A DNA stretch of 64,000 nucleotides from Yamagishiella unicocca (GCA_003116995.1 BDSL01000019.1:1116001-1180000); one strand, 5' to 3'; shown: positions 23,401 to 36,432, counted from the first letter of the stretch. A program made the numbers and translations. Notes: generated from the sequence alone by a model not told the origin.

Positions 23401-23535
23401 AAGCTGCTTAACGAGCAGGGCTTCTGGACGTGCAGCAAGTGCACACTAAACAACCAAGACCTGTCGAAGCGGCGGTGTGAGGCCTGCAACGAACCACGAC
23501 CCAGTGGCGGGCCCGGGACGAGCGCCCGTCGCTGA
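17402..23535 (+). CDS. ARI: Ariadne-type RBR E3 ubiquitin ligase
   Basis: RING-between-RING ligase that takes ubiquitin from an E2 onto its own cysteine before transfer. Fifteen in-phase exons: 17402-17533, 17668-17792, 17882-17984, 18569-18742, 19231-19347, 20371-20487, 20690-20812, 21131-21240, 21693-21822, 21918-22025, 22219-22335, 22640-22778, 22885-22976, 23094-23234, 23419-23535 (TGA); 614 residues. In order: acidic N-terminus ([20 protein letters not shown]), UBA-like region, RING1 ([20 protein letters not shown]), IBR ([31 protein letters not shown]), RING2 ([19 protein letters not shown], with the catalytic Cys in GCMHM), the Ariadne helical domain ([30 protein letters not shown]), and a C-terminal RanBP2-type zinc finger ([19 protein letters not shown]). 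The layout matches plant ARI proteins closely. The usual WCPAPxC of the IBR is WCTGKNC here, with cysteine spacing kept. Confidence 0.95.
19661..20108. repeat. 15-bp and 21-bp minisatellites in an Ariadne intron
   Basis: Intron 5 holds a short array of 15-bp units (tgtactggactactg and variants, 19661-19745), then about 16 copies of a 21-bp unit (gctggggtgcagcataggag type, from about 19768). Because 21 is a multiple of 3, several long but spurious repeat frames appear on both strands. Confidence 0.9.
21264..21388. repeat. Degenerate tandem repeat in Ariadne intron 8
   Basis: Four diverged units built on gtggacaagggggtagga followed by ccccatgct. Confidence 0.75.
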
Positions 23536-24241
23536 TGGACGTATCGCTTCCTGACCACGCAGGCATTATGGATTGGGAATGAAACAGGGTGTCCGCTGGC
23601 TTTCTATGCTGCTGCGCTCGCGATCGCTGCTAGCCTTAGTGGCGGTCGCATGCATAGCTGGCTCTTGATGCGCTGGAATAGTGCGCTGCGGCTTGTACAG
23701 GATGTGCTGCTGGGGCCAATCGACATAGTGTCGAGGTTCGCACCAGAAGGCGGGCTGTCTTCGCTGGGTGCAGGAACATACCTAATTCACATGCATATAG
23801 TGAAGAAAACTGTCGTGCTTCTGTGCTGGATGTGTCGCGTGCTGCTTTGGGATGGTTGGGTTGCATGGTGGTCCCTGTTTGCTTGCCGTTCCATACTAGC
23901 CTACAGTGTTGGCTCGCCAACTGTTTCCGGCTGCGTTTACGCAAACGTTGTTTCATTGTATTCGACTCAAGGCTACCACTTACACACCGACAGGTGCCGC
24001 TCTTACGGACGGGCAGGCGCGGAGGGCATGCACTTTTATTCGTGAGCGTCGCGCGGTCTCTTCCAGAAGCCGTGTGAACGTCTCGAGTCGTGGCGGGTGC
24101 TGCGCACCGTGACTGTCGGGGAGATAGGCTGCTGCAACAGGGATGAGAGGAATGTGCAGGAGGCCCGTACGCAGTTTTGGCTGGGCAGGCTCAATTGCCA
24201 CGCTCAGGTGACGGACACGCTCAGATGTCTTCGCATTGTTT

Positions 24242-24246
24242 TGTAA
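24242..24246 (+). terminator. Possible TGTAA poly(A) signal, Ariadne ligase
   Basis: First clear TGTAA after the Ariadne stop, about 700 bases downstream, so the 3' UTR would be long. Confidence 0.3.
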
Positions 24247-26212
24247 GTTTACGCCGTTCCATCAGCGCCACCCCGTGACGGTTTTGCCAGGAGGCCGCAC
24301 GTGGCAGTCTTAGTAGGAACATTTTGGGTGGCCAATGACTTTGATGACTTGACGAGCTGGCGTCCACTGAGCCTGACCGACGTTACGGACATTCTCCAAG
24401 CCTACTTACATACACGGCCTTGCACAGAGCCCTCTTCGATCTCGACTAACCCCCCGGAAACTAGGTGGTGTATGCTTAACCTAATCATAGGTTAGGCTCC
24501 AGTGATATCAATCGTTATATGTGTACCGTACAACACCCCTGGGCGCTGATTCGTCAAGCCAGGTGTGTCAATTCGCTGGTTCAGATATTGCGTGGGATAA
24601 GCATGGCTTTCATTCATGGACGAGCTCTGTTCAGCGACTGCCAAAGACACAGTTTGCAAGTTGCCTCAGTTCTTACACAATATTACGCTGGCCGTGTGGG
24701 CTTGGACCATGCGGCTTGACTACTGGGTAAGTTGGAAGGTCAACCATACAACAACAACCGCCCAACAACAAGAGGCCCACGCCCACGGCAAAACGCAAAA
24801 CGCGAAGAGTTTCTGTACGAAAGCGCAGTCATGAACGAGAGGCACGAATGCAGCCCTGACCTAGGTTGTAGATATCTTAGCCTTAGCACCCGAACTGCTG
24901 CCACGACGGGCCGGGGATGGGGTTACACCACAACCCAGCAACCACAACCCTTTACTCACCTTGAGCAGCTACTTGCGGCGTTGCCGTCCCTGCTGTAGCC
25001 CGTTCGCAACCCGAGAGGACACGAGTGCCGCGGCGGCCAGTAAGACTGTCACAGCGGACAGATTGACTGCCTCAGGTCTGTAACGACACACCACGTGCCT
25101 GACGGGGTCCACCACAGCTGCCACTCACTAGCTCCCCGGCTCGGATCTGCGCTCCCCAGCTCGGACCTGTGCAGCTATCCGCACAATGCAGTGGAATCTT
25201 GCGGAAGGTTTCGAAGCCAAACATACCACTGACAGCCACTCTAGCGAACACCGCTCCTGCCCATGTGCCTACTTCCCCGTTGCTGTGCTCCCTGTGCCAT
25301 TCCGTGCCTGAGGTGTGATATATGTCCGGCCCGTATCTGTCCGCCAGGGTTGATTCTGGGCGCCCGGCAGTCATAAGGAAGCCGTTGATGCTGTTGGTGA
25401 GCCTTATACCGGCGGCATGGTAGCTTTCATGCCCACCGCTCTTCGCACCCACCGTAGTTGGAAACCTGACTGCCTCACGGGCACAAAAGTCGGAAACCCG
25501 TACAACGCCTAACCAGTCATCATCTTCATTGAACCCCACCTGATTGGCTGGGATGGAGAATACCCGATGGTATTACCCGAAGGTGAGACAAGACAGGTGC
25601 AGAACCACAGTATGCTCAGATCATTTTTGCATTAACCATATTCGACTGCCGAAGAATTTTTGTTGCCTTTGTTCGTTGGCCCACTATGTTGCGCCGCTGG
25701 AGCCTGGAGGTCAAGGCCACCACGATGGCAGGTAGTGCTTACAGAGGCCCTGATAGGTGTCATTGGAGCACAGATACATGTGAACGCATGTGAACAGCAC
25801 ACAATGGGTTACGGCGGCCTGGCCAGCCGACGGCTTCACTCCTGCCAGGAGAGCACAACGTAGCAATAAGGGAGACGCGCTAACTCTACGTGCAGGCAAC
25901 ATAATAATAGAAGCATCGACACTGTAAACTGTATCAGAGTTAAATGTTCGCAGCGCTTTGTGATCTCTCTCGTGCTGTCATTTCGTTGTCGTGCAGTTTG
26001 AATGTTCGATACCAATCGTGGCCTCGACTGGCTTGCATGCTAATCCGCAACCGCTCGAGCCGTTCTAGCAACAAAGGTGACCTTGACACCTACAACCAGA
26101 CAATTGGCTAGGAAGGACATGTACACACAGGACTAGGTCACGCGACCCGGCAGGGAAGGCCTGCGCGGTTCCATACTGTGCTTGACTGTTTAATACATAT
26201 AAGCATATAAGC
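24247..26212. other. Gene-poor interval with one unassigned ORF
   Basis: A minus-strand frame at 25539-25072 (155 codons, MGFNEDDDWLGVVRVSDFC onward) is the only long open frame. It has no family I recognise and its codon use is not clearly coding. The last 30 bases before 26213 are AT-rich (tttaatacatataagcatat) and may be the core promoter of the ankyrin gene. Confidence 0.35.
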
Positions 26213-29200
26213 ATGGCGAACAACGTTTTCAAGGAACTGGAGAAGGGCAATCTTTCTGGACTGAAGCGCTGCATTTCCTTGTTTCCATCTTCGGTGAACG
26301 CAAAGAATTCGGTACGTTGTACACGAGGTACAAGCAGCACTGTATAATAACAATCCTATGATGACGACTTGAGGGAGGACTGTGCGCGGTTGTGGTCCTG
26401 CACTCGTCCGTAGTCCTGTTGACCGCATGGGGAGTATACCTAATTGCCAAAGCCTGCAGACGTTTGGATCCTGCGTTGATAGCATTCATATCACGATCAT
26501 TATTGCCGTTGCAGGTGGGCGCCACACCCTTGCACGTTGCGGCTGCGCAAGGTCTGGCTCCCTTTGTCAAGGAGCTTCTGGTGCATGGCGCCCAACACGA
26601 TGCCACTGACGGCCACGCAAATTTACCCCTGCACCTGGCGGCTGAGCAGGTCGGTTAAGCTCCTGCGATGCTGCGGCCTTCCGGTGGAAGTAACCCAACA
26701 CTAGGGAGTTCACACCTTGGTAATGCGCCCAAACTAAGGGTCTTGCACCCCTGCCCTTCGTTATTCTGCTATTCCACCACGATACCGCGTTGAATTCTTC
26801 TCTGCCCGCCATGCATGCACCTCCAACTACGCGTGCAGGGCTCCCTGGAAAGTGTCACGGAGCTGCTCACTGGTCACGGCCGCAAAGTGGTCGTTAAGGC
26901 TAAGAACAAGGTATGCGGGGGCGTGGAAAACAAATGAAGCCAGCATTTCAGCATGGGGCCGCTAAGGGGCGCCCCAGAGCACGGCTGCAATCGCACGGTC
27001 TTCCCGCAGTCTCGATACGTTCCACGCCAATCGCGGAGCGTTCGAAGTTGAACCCAAACCATTGTAAGTATGCTCTGTCAAACACCACTAATGTTTGCGT
27101 CCACGCAACCTTTGCCTGCTGGTTGATCGCCCTCAGGAAGGCCAAACACCCCTGCATCTCGCTGTACGCGGCGGCCACACTTCAGTTGTGGCCAAGCTAC
27201 TCGACGCGGGCGCTCGGACAGATGCTAAGGATAAGGTGAGCACACGGGAACACAAGGTTGAAAGACCAATAATGGCGAGGAACGGGCACCAGAACCGGCG
27301 GTTGTCAAGGCCGAGAACCGCATGTCAGTTATGCGATGCACCTTCTTTCCTTCGTATCCACGGACGCATACTTAACGCTGAAATCGGCACGTGGATGTCT
27401 CGACTGCGTCCATGCTGTTGCCGGGAAGGCTGCATCTAGCGCGGCCTTGGTCCTAACTAGTAGCATCAACTGGCGGGACTGGCACTCGCAGATGGGCAAC
27501 ACGCCGCTGGAATTGGTCTCGGCAGAAGACGAGGAGATGCTGCATCTGCTGCTGGATAGCACGCCAACCAGTACCCTCGGTAGCACCAGTCAAGGCGTTG
27601 GGACGTCAGCCAGCACGCGCGTTCCAGATGTGTCGCAGAGCACCCACCGCCCGCCGACACTTGGGTCCACCGCCCCGATCAGTACCGGCAGTGGCCGATT
27701 CGCCGCCCCGCCGCCACTCATCGCCACCGGCGGCGCTGGCAGCCGGATTGCCACCGCCACTCCGTCAACGCCGCCTCCGCGGAACGCAGCTACTACTGCA
27801 GGAACACCAGGCGGGTCGCGCGCGTCGCAGTCAGGGCCTCCACCCGGCACGCCAGGGGCACCAGGCATCGCGCGCACACCGCCACCCGCGCCCGCAGTCG
27901 GCACACCAGGCGCGACGACCACTCGCCTGCCGCGAAATATTAACATGGTGTCTGGGACGCCAAACGCCTCGGCAACACCTGGCGGCGCCGGCGGCACACC
28001 CGCCGCGTCATCTACCGTCACTGCACAGCTTCAAAAGCACGACACTGCGATCCAATCGCTGAAAGCGGGCATGCGCACGGCTACGGTAGGTTGCGCGGGA
28101 GGATGACCGCTGATGGTTGTCGTGCCGGCTGTTCGTCAGCACTAGGCGTTGCTGCTGTGTTTGGCAGGCTCGTTAAGTATGTAACTCGTGGGAGCTCGCA
28201 GCTGTACGAAGAGTCCACGCGTTAGTGTTGCCATGTATGTGACCATCACAGAAGAAGAAGTGTCTTACTCATCCAGTACGGTCCCCATTCTCCCCCTGAC
28301 ATGCAGGAGCGCCTGGGGGCCGTGGACGCGTGCACCAGCGCGCAGTTGGATTGCGCAGCGCAGCTGGAGAGGGCGCTGGAGTCGTGCGGGAGCCACAGCC
28401 GGGCGTTATCGGACTTGGAGGTTCGCGTGGGATTCCAGGAGGACCGCAGCCGCGATACACGTGGCCGCCTAGAGAGGCTGGAGGAGGGCGAGCGGTCTCT
28501 GCAGGTCCGTTTGGGGCACTTGCCGTGGGCCTGGATGGGTTGTGTAGTGACCCAGGGCTGGCTGAAAGTGGGATCAGGCGTACGCAGACTATTCCGCCTA
28601 TCCACTCGCACGGGGGCTGCATTAAGCACCACTTTTCCTCGCTGCACGTCCAAGAGCGCTGTGCCGGGCATCAGCCTTAAGCTGCTGCACTGGCCAATCC
28701 CCGTTGCTCCTTCAAACGCAGGATTCCGTGTCGCGCATGACGGAGGATCAGCGCAGCCTCAACTCGCAGCTACAGAAGCTGGCCGGACAGGTAGCAGCCG
28801 GGAGCAGTGGGGCCGCGCAGCATCAGACTGCCGCAGTGGATACATTTTCCGCCGTCAGGTATGTTCCGGGCCGCATTACACGACATGACCGTCTAATGAC
28901 CCATCTCACGGCAGACGCAGCAGCGACCGCTGGGTCGTTCAGCCAGGTTATAATTTGCCGTGATGCTCCCACGAGCACAATTGCCGCTTTCCGGGCTCGA
29001 ACACCCTACGCTGCGCCGTTTTTCGTGCGGCACCCAGTTACTGCCATTTGTTGAGGGAAATACATCAGCCCAAATAGTGTGCCGGCCGGCCACTTGTTGT
29101 GTGCATGTGCACAGCTTACTGAGAACGTCGAAACCCGCTCTCACTGCAGCCAAGTGCAGCAGCAACTGCAGTCTGAGCTTATGGCGCTGCGAACCCAAAT

Positions 29201-32200
29201 CGATCAGCTCTCACCAGCATTGGTGGTGGCCACGGCCGCCAGCACGGAGGCGCGCACGCTTTCGGCGCGTTTTGACGCCGTGCAGCAGCAGATGGTGCAG
29301 CAGATGCAGCAGCAAATGCAGCAACATTCTCATGTTGGTGGCAACGTGCTATTGGATCAGCAGGTTCTGCAACTGCAGGCTCAGGTCGGTAGGGGCAAGG
29401 GGGCTGGGCTTGGGCCCCCTTACAGTCAGGTGCTGCCGGCGCATGCGGTGATGCAATCCCCTGGCTGTTGTCTGGACGCACCAGACGGTCAAACGCGTTG
29501 GTTTGATCCAAATCACGTGGGGTCGACTGCTTCTCGACGCAACGCCAGCATAATCGCATCCCAGCATCGTACCCCCTACCGGTTCGTGTCCATGCGTGGC
29601 TTCAAACCGGTGTCAGTTGCCCCGATGTTACTGCTACCGACCTTAGCTTGACTCGAGCGCGCACCGCCTGCCATCCGTGCTGTTGGTGAAGTTACTTTCC
29701 TGCTTCACCTGTTCTCGGCCGGCGCCTACGTTGACCCCTGCCGGACAACAGGTTCAGCTGCTTCAGCTACCGGTGGCCTCGCTAACGCAGCAGTGCGCCG
29801 ACCTCTCATCGAAGATGGGGAGTGTCACCGAGTGGCAACAGCAGGCGCGCGCGGACCTGGCCCGCCTAGCAGAGGCGGCCGTACAAGGAGGACAGACGGG
29901 CGGCACCAGGATAGGTGGAGAGTTGTCAGGTAAGCTTGCCGGGGTTAATAATAGCCTCGCACCATCGGCTGGCAAATTGTGGGTTACTAGACTCACACTT
30001 TGAGTTTTGACACAATCCTCCCGTCCCACGGTCGCCGTGTCTGCATGGTTACAGACGCCGTAATGCGGGTGTTGGACACGACAGCGCGGACGATGACAGA
30101 GCTGCGACAGCAACAGGACGAGACGTCAAAGCAGGTATCGGCGCTCTTGCTGCAGCAACAGCAACAACAGCAGCAGCTTGGAGCTCCGCCATCTCCACCG
30201 ACTCCGGGGCCGCCGGCATTGCCGGGGACCCCCAAAAGTGCGTTTTAAGAGGGGGGCTGGGTGGGCCAGTGTTGGCGCGGGGTTGGTGTGATGGAGTGGG
30301 CTGTGATGGGTGGCGTTAAGCCAGGCCAAGGGTGAGAGGTGCAGAGCAAGCACCTTGAAGCGTGCGCCCGTGTCTGCTTCGTCCGGTTAGGCGGTTTCGC
30401 CACCTGCCTGCCGTGTGCCACATCAGGCGGTGCGTCGGGCACTCGTGCCACCCGTGCCGCGCAGTCGGGCTCACCACTTTCAGCTTACGAGGCATCTTGG
30501 CGCGGCGCTAGACTGCCAGCACCTTCGCTTTGCTCCACCACTTCTGCACTTTGGTCCTTTGCTCCAACAACGAACACTTTTGCCGCTGGCTGTGGTGGTT
30601 TTTTGTGCCGACCTCAGGCGCAAGTCAGCGTTTGAGCAGCACCGGGGATGCGGGGCTCGGCGCGCTGGGCGGCCCGCCGTCCCGCAACCTGGGCGGCCTT
30701 TCCAGCATGACGCGAGACGCCGCCGCGCAGGCCGAGGTGCGCGCCGAACTGGAGTCGCTGAAGGTACGTCGCGACTAAGAGGACACGGCGGTGCTGGGCG
30801 GCGTAGCACGTTACTTAGCTCACTGTCGTAGCCCTATTCCGTTATTCACTCCTCGGCGCATGGACACTGACGCCGCCTGCACAATACTGCGATAGTTTGA
30901 CTGTCAGGTTTGGGTCACACGAACGGGGTGCAACTTGTCCGGAACCGGTGTGTCACATTCCGTAGTCCCGAGCCAAACACCGGCTACGTCGCGTGCCCCC
31001 TGCTTGCCTACGCCCATTCATATGATTGTCTTCCTCCATGCCAAACCACACCCCAGACACTGGTGGCGGATATCCGTAAGGAGGTGGCCAGCGAGGGCGG
31101 CAGCCTGCGTCGCGAATGGCAGCGTGTCTTCAGTGACATGCAGTCGCGCTACGGCGAGCAAACTAACGAGTTGAGAGCCCGGGAACAGAATATCGCCAAG
31201 CTCAGGTGCGTTTGCAGTTACGTAGTGTCCTGTGCGGCCTCGGCGCTGTGGGGGTGAGCATGGCAGTGGGTGAGGGCCTTATCCTCGAGGACGGGTGTGG
31301 ATGTGATGCCCTGTCATTCCTTGCAATCATCGTGGGGGCCCCCGACGACGTTCAGCTGCCTGTCGTTGCCGCGAACAGGTGTCCTCATTTGTCTAATGAA
31401 TGCCCTGTCTCGGGGGAAATGCCTTTAGGGAAGCTGCGCTAGTGGAGGAGGCAGAGCGACGCGCTGTCAGTGGATATGAGGACAAGTTTGCAGCCCGGCT
31501 GACCAAGGTGGAGACAGGCGTTGAGTACCTGACGGTGAGTACAGTGAAGTGACAGGTTGGCCATGGCGACATCCTACCAAAGGCCATCGAGCCTGGCGGG
31601 CGCTGCCGTACATGCACATTCCAATCCATTGGCTGGTTGGCGGCCCTCAGGCCCATGCCCATGGCATTGGCTCCGCCCCTCGCATAAGTCGTTCTCCCGT
31701 GCGTCCCCTATTTCTTATGCCCATGCATCCAAAGCTGACGCCCTACCGCTCCGGTTTCCGTGTGCATCGCCCTACCGCAGCACCGGCTTGAGGTCCTGGA
31801 GGAGCAGGTGTCAGGGGTGGTCTCCACCTTGACAGGAGCAGGCAGTCCCGTTGTGGCGCTGTCCCCAGGGCGCACGGCAGCAGCAATGGCGGCTGCGCGC
31901 GCCCAAGCCGGCGCCCGCTCCTCGCCGCTGAGCGGCCCCGGCCCCGTCTCCGAAAACCACAGCAGCTTTGCCTCGCCTGCGTCGCACCTTACCGCCGCTG
32001 CCGCTGCAGCGACTATGGCGCCAGCGCTCGTTGCCAAACCGCCTGCAGACGGCAGGAGCTGGTCGGCGGCAGGACCGCCGCCGGTACCAGTGGCCGGAGC
32101 TGCGACAGCGACGGTACGATCGGATGGTGGTGTGCCGCGTGGGGGTCTCTCGGGTAGCTCTCGTGACGTCCAGGAGCCGGGGCCTCTCTGCGCTCGCAGT

Positions 32201-33103
32201 GGGGGTGCGGCTGCCTCAGGCAGCGCGCAGCCCTGCCCAGCGCAACATGGGGCTGCGCCTGGACAGGAGCACGAGCAGTGGTGGCGGGACGCACGAGCAC
32301 AGCCGTCGCGGCCAGGGCGGATTCATGAGGCGCGCAGCTCTACCACAGGCGCCGGGCACTTGCCTCAGCTGCCTGGTGCGGGCAACCACACAGCTGCTGG
32401 ACTGGTAGCCTTGGGGGCAGATGTCGCGACGGTGGACAGCTCCAGCGCACGCGCTGCTACGATTACCACGATTGTCGCTGTAGACGGGCATTCGTCGCCA
32501 TTGGCGGTGCAGCCCGCAGGCGGCGCGCTTCCAGCAGATAGCGCTTCGGTTGCGTTGCAAGCTACGCAACCCCCGCGCTGGCATCCCGATACCACCGGTG
32601 GCGATGCACCTCAGCGCGAGCCGGCATGGCCAGGGTCAGGGCTGGCTCGCTCACCGCTCCCGCATGGGCCGCCTCCGGCTGCGATGGGTTTCTCGCCCGC
32701 GGCCATGTTCCAGCAGGGCACCAGCGGTGGGCTTGTCGTAGATCCCGCCAGTGTGGCGCTGGGACAGCAGCTGCTGCCAGCGGCTGCACAAGCCATGTTG
32801 GCTCCCAGCGTCGACATCCAACGCTTGGCGGCGGCGGCCCAGCAGCAGCAGCAGCTCTACTTGGCGCAGCAGCAACACTTTTCAGCGCAGTCGTTCAACT
32901 ACATGCAGCAGCAACGACAACCGTCGCTGGGGCCCGGTGCGGGTGCTGCCAGCGGCATGGGACGTGAGGCAGGGGCGCCTTCCGCCGGCGTGGCGGGCGC
33001 GGGGCCAGGCGCGGCGGCGCAGGCCGGCGGGGCGAGCCAGGCGCCATTGCCGAGCACCTCCCGGAAAGAACCGCCCATGTGCTTGTTCTGCCCCATGCAG
33101 TGA
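26213..33103 (+). CDS. Ankyrin-repeat/coiled-coil protein with CaaX-like C-terminus
   Basis: Fourteen exons join in phase: 26213-26311, 26515-26649, 26839-26910, 27137-27235, 27492-28085, 28307-28504, 28722-28858, 29150-29384, 29752-29929, 30055-30237, 30618-30763, 31057-31205, 31429-31534, 31781-33103 (TGA); 1,217 residues. Exons 1-5 encode about five ankyrin repeats (GATPLHVAAAQGLAPFVKEL, GQTPLHLAVRGGHTSVVAKL, GNTPLEL). Exon 5 adds a Pro/Thr/Gly-rich linker. Exons 6-13 are coiled coil (ARLTKVETGVEYLT; LEVLEEQVSGVV opens exon 14) with poly-Gln patches. Exon 14 is a 440-residue Ala/Gly/Gln-rich tail ending MCLFCPMQ. The last four residues fit a farnesylation CaaX box, with two more cysteines nearby. 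It is probably a scaffold between membrane and cytoskeleton; that role is inferred. The start codon has an AT-rich region directly upstream. Confidence 0.85.
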
Positions 33104-34262
33104 GGCCGTGGGTATACCCTGCGACTGCAGCCTTGCGGTTGCTGGGTCGCGCCCGTGTCGATCGGGGTAACTGCGACGCTTGTAGGCCGGTGGCAGTGCA
33201 GCCAGCGCTCAGGTCGTAATCATCGCAGCACAGCAGTGCCGACGTCCTGAGGCCGAACACGCACGGAACACCAACGGGCTTTCGGCGGCCAGTTTTCTTC
33301 AAGCTTCGCTGAAGCTGCGCGCATGTTGAATGATAGCTGTGAATGTTAAATAGCGGGAGGCAATGGCGTCAGAGCAGCAGCAGTTTCCGATTGCAGATGG
33401 TTAGCTCAGGGTACGGGCGGCCCAAACATGCCAGGCTGCAAAAGCTTGCAGAAAGCTCACATTGAAGGGTATTTAAGGGTTAGAGCATAGGACGAACTCA
33501 CATGGTTAGTATACTTTGCTGACTGTGACACTTGGACCACCGCCCAGCACCTGTGAATGGTGCGGGTCCGCGCGCTGTGGTGAGCGCTTAGTTGGCGGCC
33601 AATCCCCTCTCCTTTGGTCAAGGTGATTTGTCGTCCTATGTGTGAACTTCCCCTCCGACGTGTGTATTGGTTTGAAGACTTTTGCATGCGGCACCTGAGG
33701 CCGTCATGCAGCAGTGCTGTGGGGATGAGCGCATCTGCTATTATTAAGGTAATGCTGCGCCTTAGCGCACACAGTCAGGTAATTATGCTAGCACTGCAGC
33801 CAATCGATAGCGCTGCAGCCAGTCGGATTTCACTCTGCGGCCAGGGTTTGAGAAATCTTTTAACATACCGGTAGTAGCTGGGCCGTACAGGACCTCAATC
33901 GATGTCGACCCAGCCTGCGCATGGTGACAACCAAGGATGTTACTTGAGTGATTTGTAATTTCCTCGAGTAGAAGTTTACAACATGACGCCGTATTCGCAC
34001 CGTTTTGAGCCAACCGCATAGTTCTGACGTGGAAGGACAATCATATGGTTCACTCAATCGCTCATGCAAAATACACCATAAATACGCACGGTGGGAAGAA
34101 GCTCACGGAGCGATAGCCTTTCCGGTTGCGAAGAACCCTAACACGCCCCGATTCGGGCATCTGTCCCTCCTAGGTCCTTAGTGCAACCGAAGCCACGCTG
34201 GTCGCAATAAACTCTTCTGGGCGAACTTGCAGGTTGACGCGCTTACGTCGGTTCGCGTTGCC
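33104..34262. other. Intergenic between ankyrin and F-box genes
   Basis: 3' untranslated region and promoter sequence. A TGTAA occurs only about 850 bases after the ankyrin stop. No ORF or repeat worth calling. Confidence 0.45.
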
Positions 34263-36186
34263 ATGGTTGACGCTTCAGAGTCGAGTGTCGGGCTCGGCGG
34301 AGATTCAGGGGCCCTACCTAACGATATATTGGAGATAATTTTTGGCGTGGTCAGCTCACATGAGAGGTTAGTGCCAAGGGAATCCTCCATTTTGTTCGTT
34401 CGCTCCAACGTCCAATTCGCTCAAGCGACCTATGCTCCGTTTTTCCTTGCTGTTCTTCTCCGCCGACACCGCGCCTATGATATCGCAACCCTGCTCAGGC
34501 GCGTCACCATCCCGCTCGTTTGTAAGAGCTGGCGCCGAGCCGTGTCGCCGAGCATGGCAACGTCGACTTTGTGGGGAGCCGTGGATCTTTATGATGATTG
34601 CTCGAGAGGCAGTTCTACAATGCGAAGCCTTTGCGACGTGGCCTTCATAGACCCTGACGCAGCGCTGAAGCAGCAGGCGCGTACCGTCCGTCATTGGCTC
34701 TGGGAACGCCGGGAGCACATTTCAAAGTTGGACGTGTCGCTCGTCGCGGTCGCTGGCAGCATCACGCCCCCGTGGACCCGTGCTTTGGGCCTGGCCCTGC
34801 CCGTGCTGGCTGCCACAGGCAGACTCACGCACCTGACGCTGCGCGGCCCCGGCGTTTGCGCGGCTGACGCCAACCGCCATGCCTCCACGTCAACGACAGC
34901 TGACTCGGCAGGCGCCGTATTGCACGGGGTCTTTTCTCTGGCGTCTTTGGAGTCTCTACACGTATGTGACATCCCCTGGGCTTCGTCCCTGCACTTCGCC
35001 GTCGCTCCGGAACCCCAGCCCCACCCACACCTCAACTTGGTGAACCTGCGTCAGCTCACCATCCACAGGTCCTTTTATGACAGCGACGACGGCACCAGCT
35101 TTGGCTGTTTCAGTGACGGAGGAGCGGCGGAGGCATGGGAGGCGCTCGGGCGTGGCCTGGCGGCCCTGCCCCACCTGGAGCGACTGGACCTGGCGTACAC
35201 GCATGCCATGTCGTACTGCGATCCCGCTCGAGGCGCCTCCGCTGCGCCCTGGCCGCCGCTGCGGCAGCTGCGAGAGCTGTCATTGGCGCACGACCTGTCC
35301 ATACAGCCCCCCCCTCCGCCTCCGCCGTCGTCGTCGTCACTAGCAGCTCATGGGCCGTGTGGCGGCAAGTCAGGGGATGCGGCCTTGCTCGCGGACGCCG
35401 CCGCGGGCATGGGTGCGGGTGGCGAGGCCTCTGTCCCAGGCCACGCTGACCTGGGAAGATCCAGTAGTGCCTCCGCTGAGGCGGCCGTCCTGGAGCCAAC
35501 AGCCGCGGGTTTCGGAGCATACGGGACCTTTTGGGCTGCTACTGCCGCAGAAGCAGACGACGAGGAGAGCTCATTGCATGGCTCCGTTGGCGGCGATCAT
35601 GACACCGCCGCCGCCGCAACGTACCTGGCGACGGACCTGCTCCTGGGCGGGGCAGTCCTGACGGTTGATGCCTCGCACGCTTTCGTGGAGCTGCTGACGT
35701 GGCTGCCCACCTGCTCCGCCCTGACCTCCCTGGACCTGCGCCACTGCGGTCTGGAGGCCGTGCCCCTGGCCGTCGTACAGCTACCACAGCTCACCAGGCT
35801 GGACCTGCACGGCAATCCGCTTGTCACGATGCGGCTGCCGGGCTCCCTGGACCATCTCACCTGGCTGAGCTTCAGCTTAGACCCCTGCTACGAGATGTTG
35901 TACGACATGCTGGCAGCGGAGGCGGGCGAGCCGGCGGCGGCCGAGGAGATGTGGGTTGTTGAGCTGCCAGCGCCCCGCCTGCTGGAGCTGGAGGTCGGTC
36001 GGGGCCTTGGGGTCGAGCGATGGCTTGGATCTCCTGCCGTATAGTATTGACTCCGTGCCGTGCTTGCTCGTGCAGGTGGACAGCTGCTGCCCACGCGCCC
36101 TGGGCCTTATCCAGGCTGCGGCTGCGGGCCTGACCTGCCTGCGCCGTCTGGCCCTCACGGACAACAGCGCCGCGGGGCTACTTTGA
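34263..36186 (+). CDS. F-box protein with leucine-rich region
   Basis: Probable substrate receptor of an SCF ubiquitin ligase. Exons: 34263-34366, 34499-35993, 36076-36186 (TGA), 569 residues. The F-box is near the N-terminus: LPNDILEIIFGVVSSHE joined by intron 1 to RRVTIPLVCKSWRRAVSPSM. Leucine-rich segments follow (RLTHLTLRGPG, LERLDLAYTH, SALTSLDLRHCGLEAVPLAV, QLTRLDLHGNPL), interrupted by a Pro/Ser/Ala-rich insert around 35300-35640. The C-terminal exon has LTCLRRLALTDNSA. The ATG at 34263 is the first in frame before the F-box; the same frame stays open further upstream but without ATG. Intron 1 is 132 bases, divisible by three and without a stop, so retention would insert 44 residues into the F-box. 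TGTAA lies at 36433. Confidence 0.85.
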
Positions 36187-36432
36187 TGGGCATTGCTTTG
36201 ACGGGCTTCCCTGTCATAATCAAATGTGAGAAAGCAAGTCGGCAGGTCTCTGTGTCCGTTACTGTACCGTGGTAGTTCGTTCTCCCAGCTGCGGGGTTGC
36301 GGTGCACGAGATGGGAACAGAATCAACCCCGATCAACCCGCTGCGTCTATGCAGCAGTAACATTCACCACAACCGCCCCTGGGACAGCGGTACCGGGAAC
36401 AGGCGCCGCTTGCCGATCAAGGCCATTAAAGT

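Noticed and set aside
34227..34262. In-frame upstream extension of the F-box gene start
   Set aside because: It begins with TTG, not ATG; the first ATG is at 34263, before the F-box.
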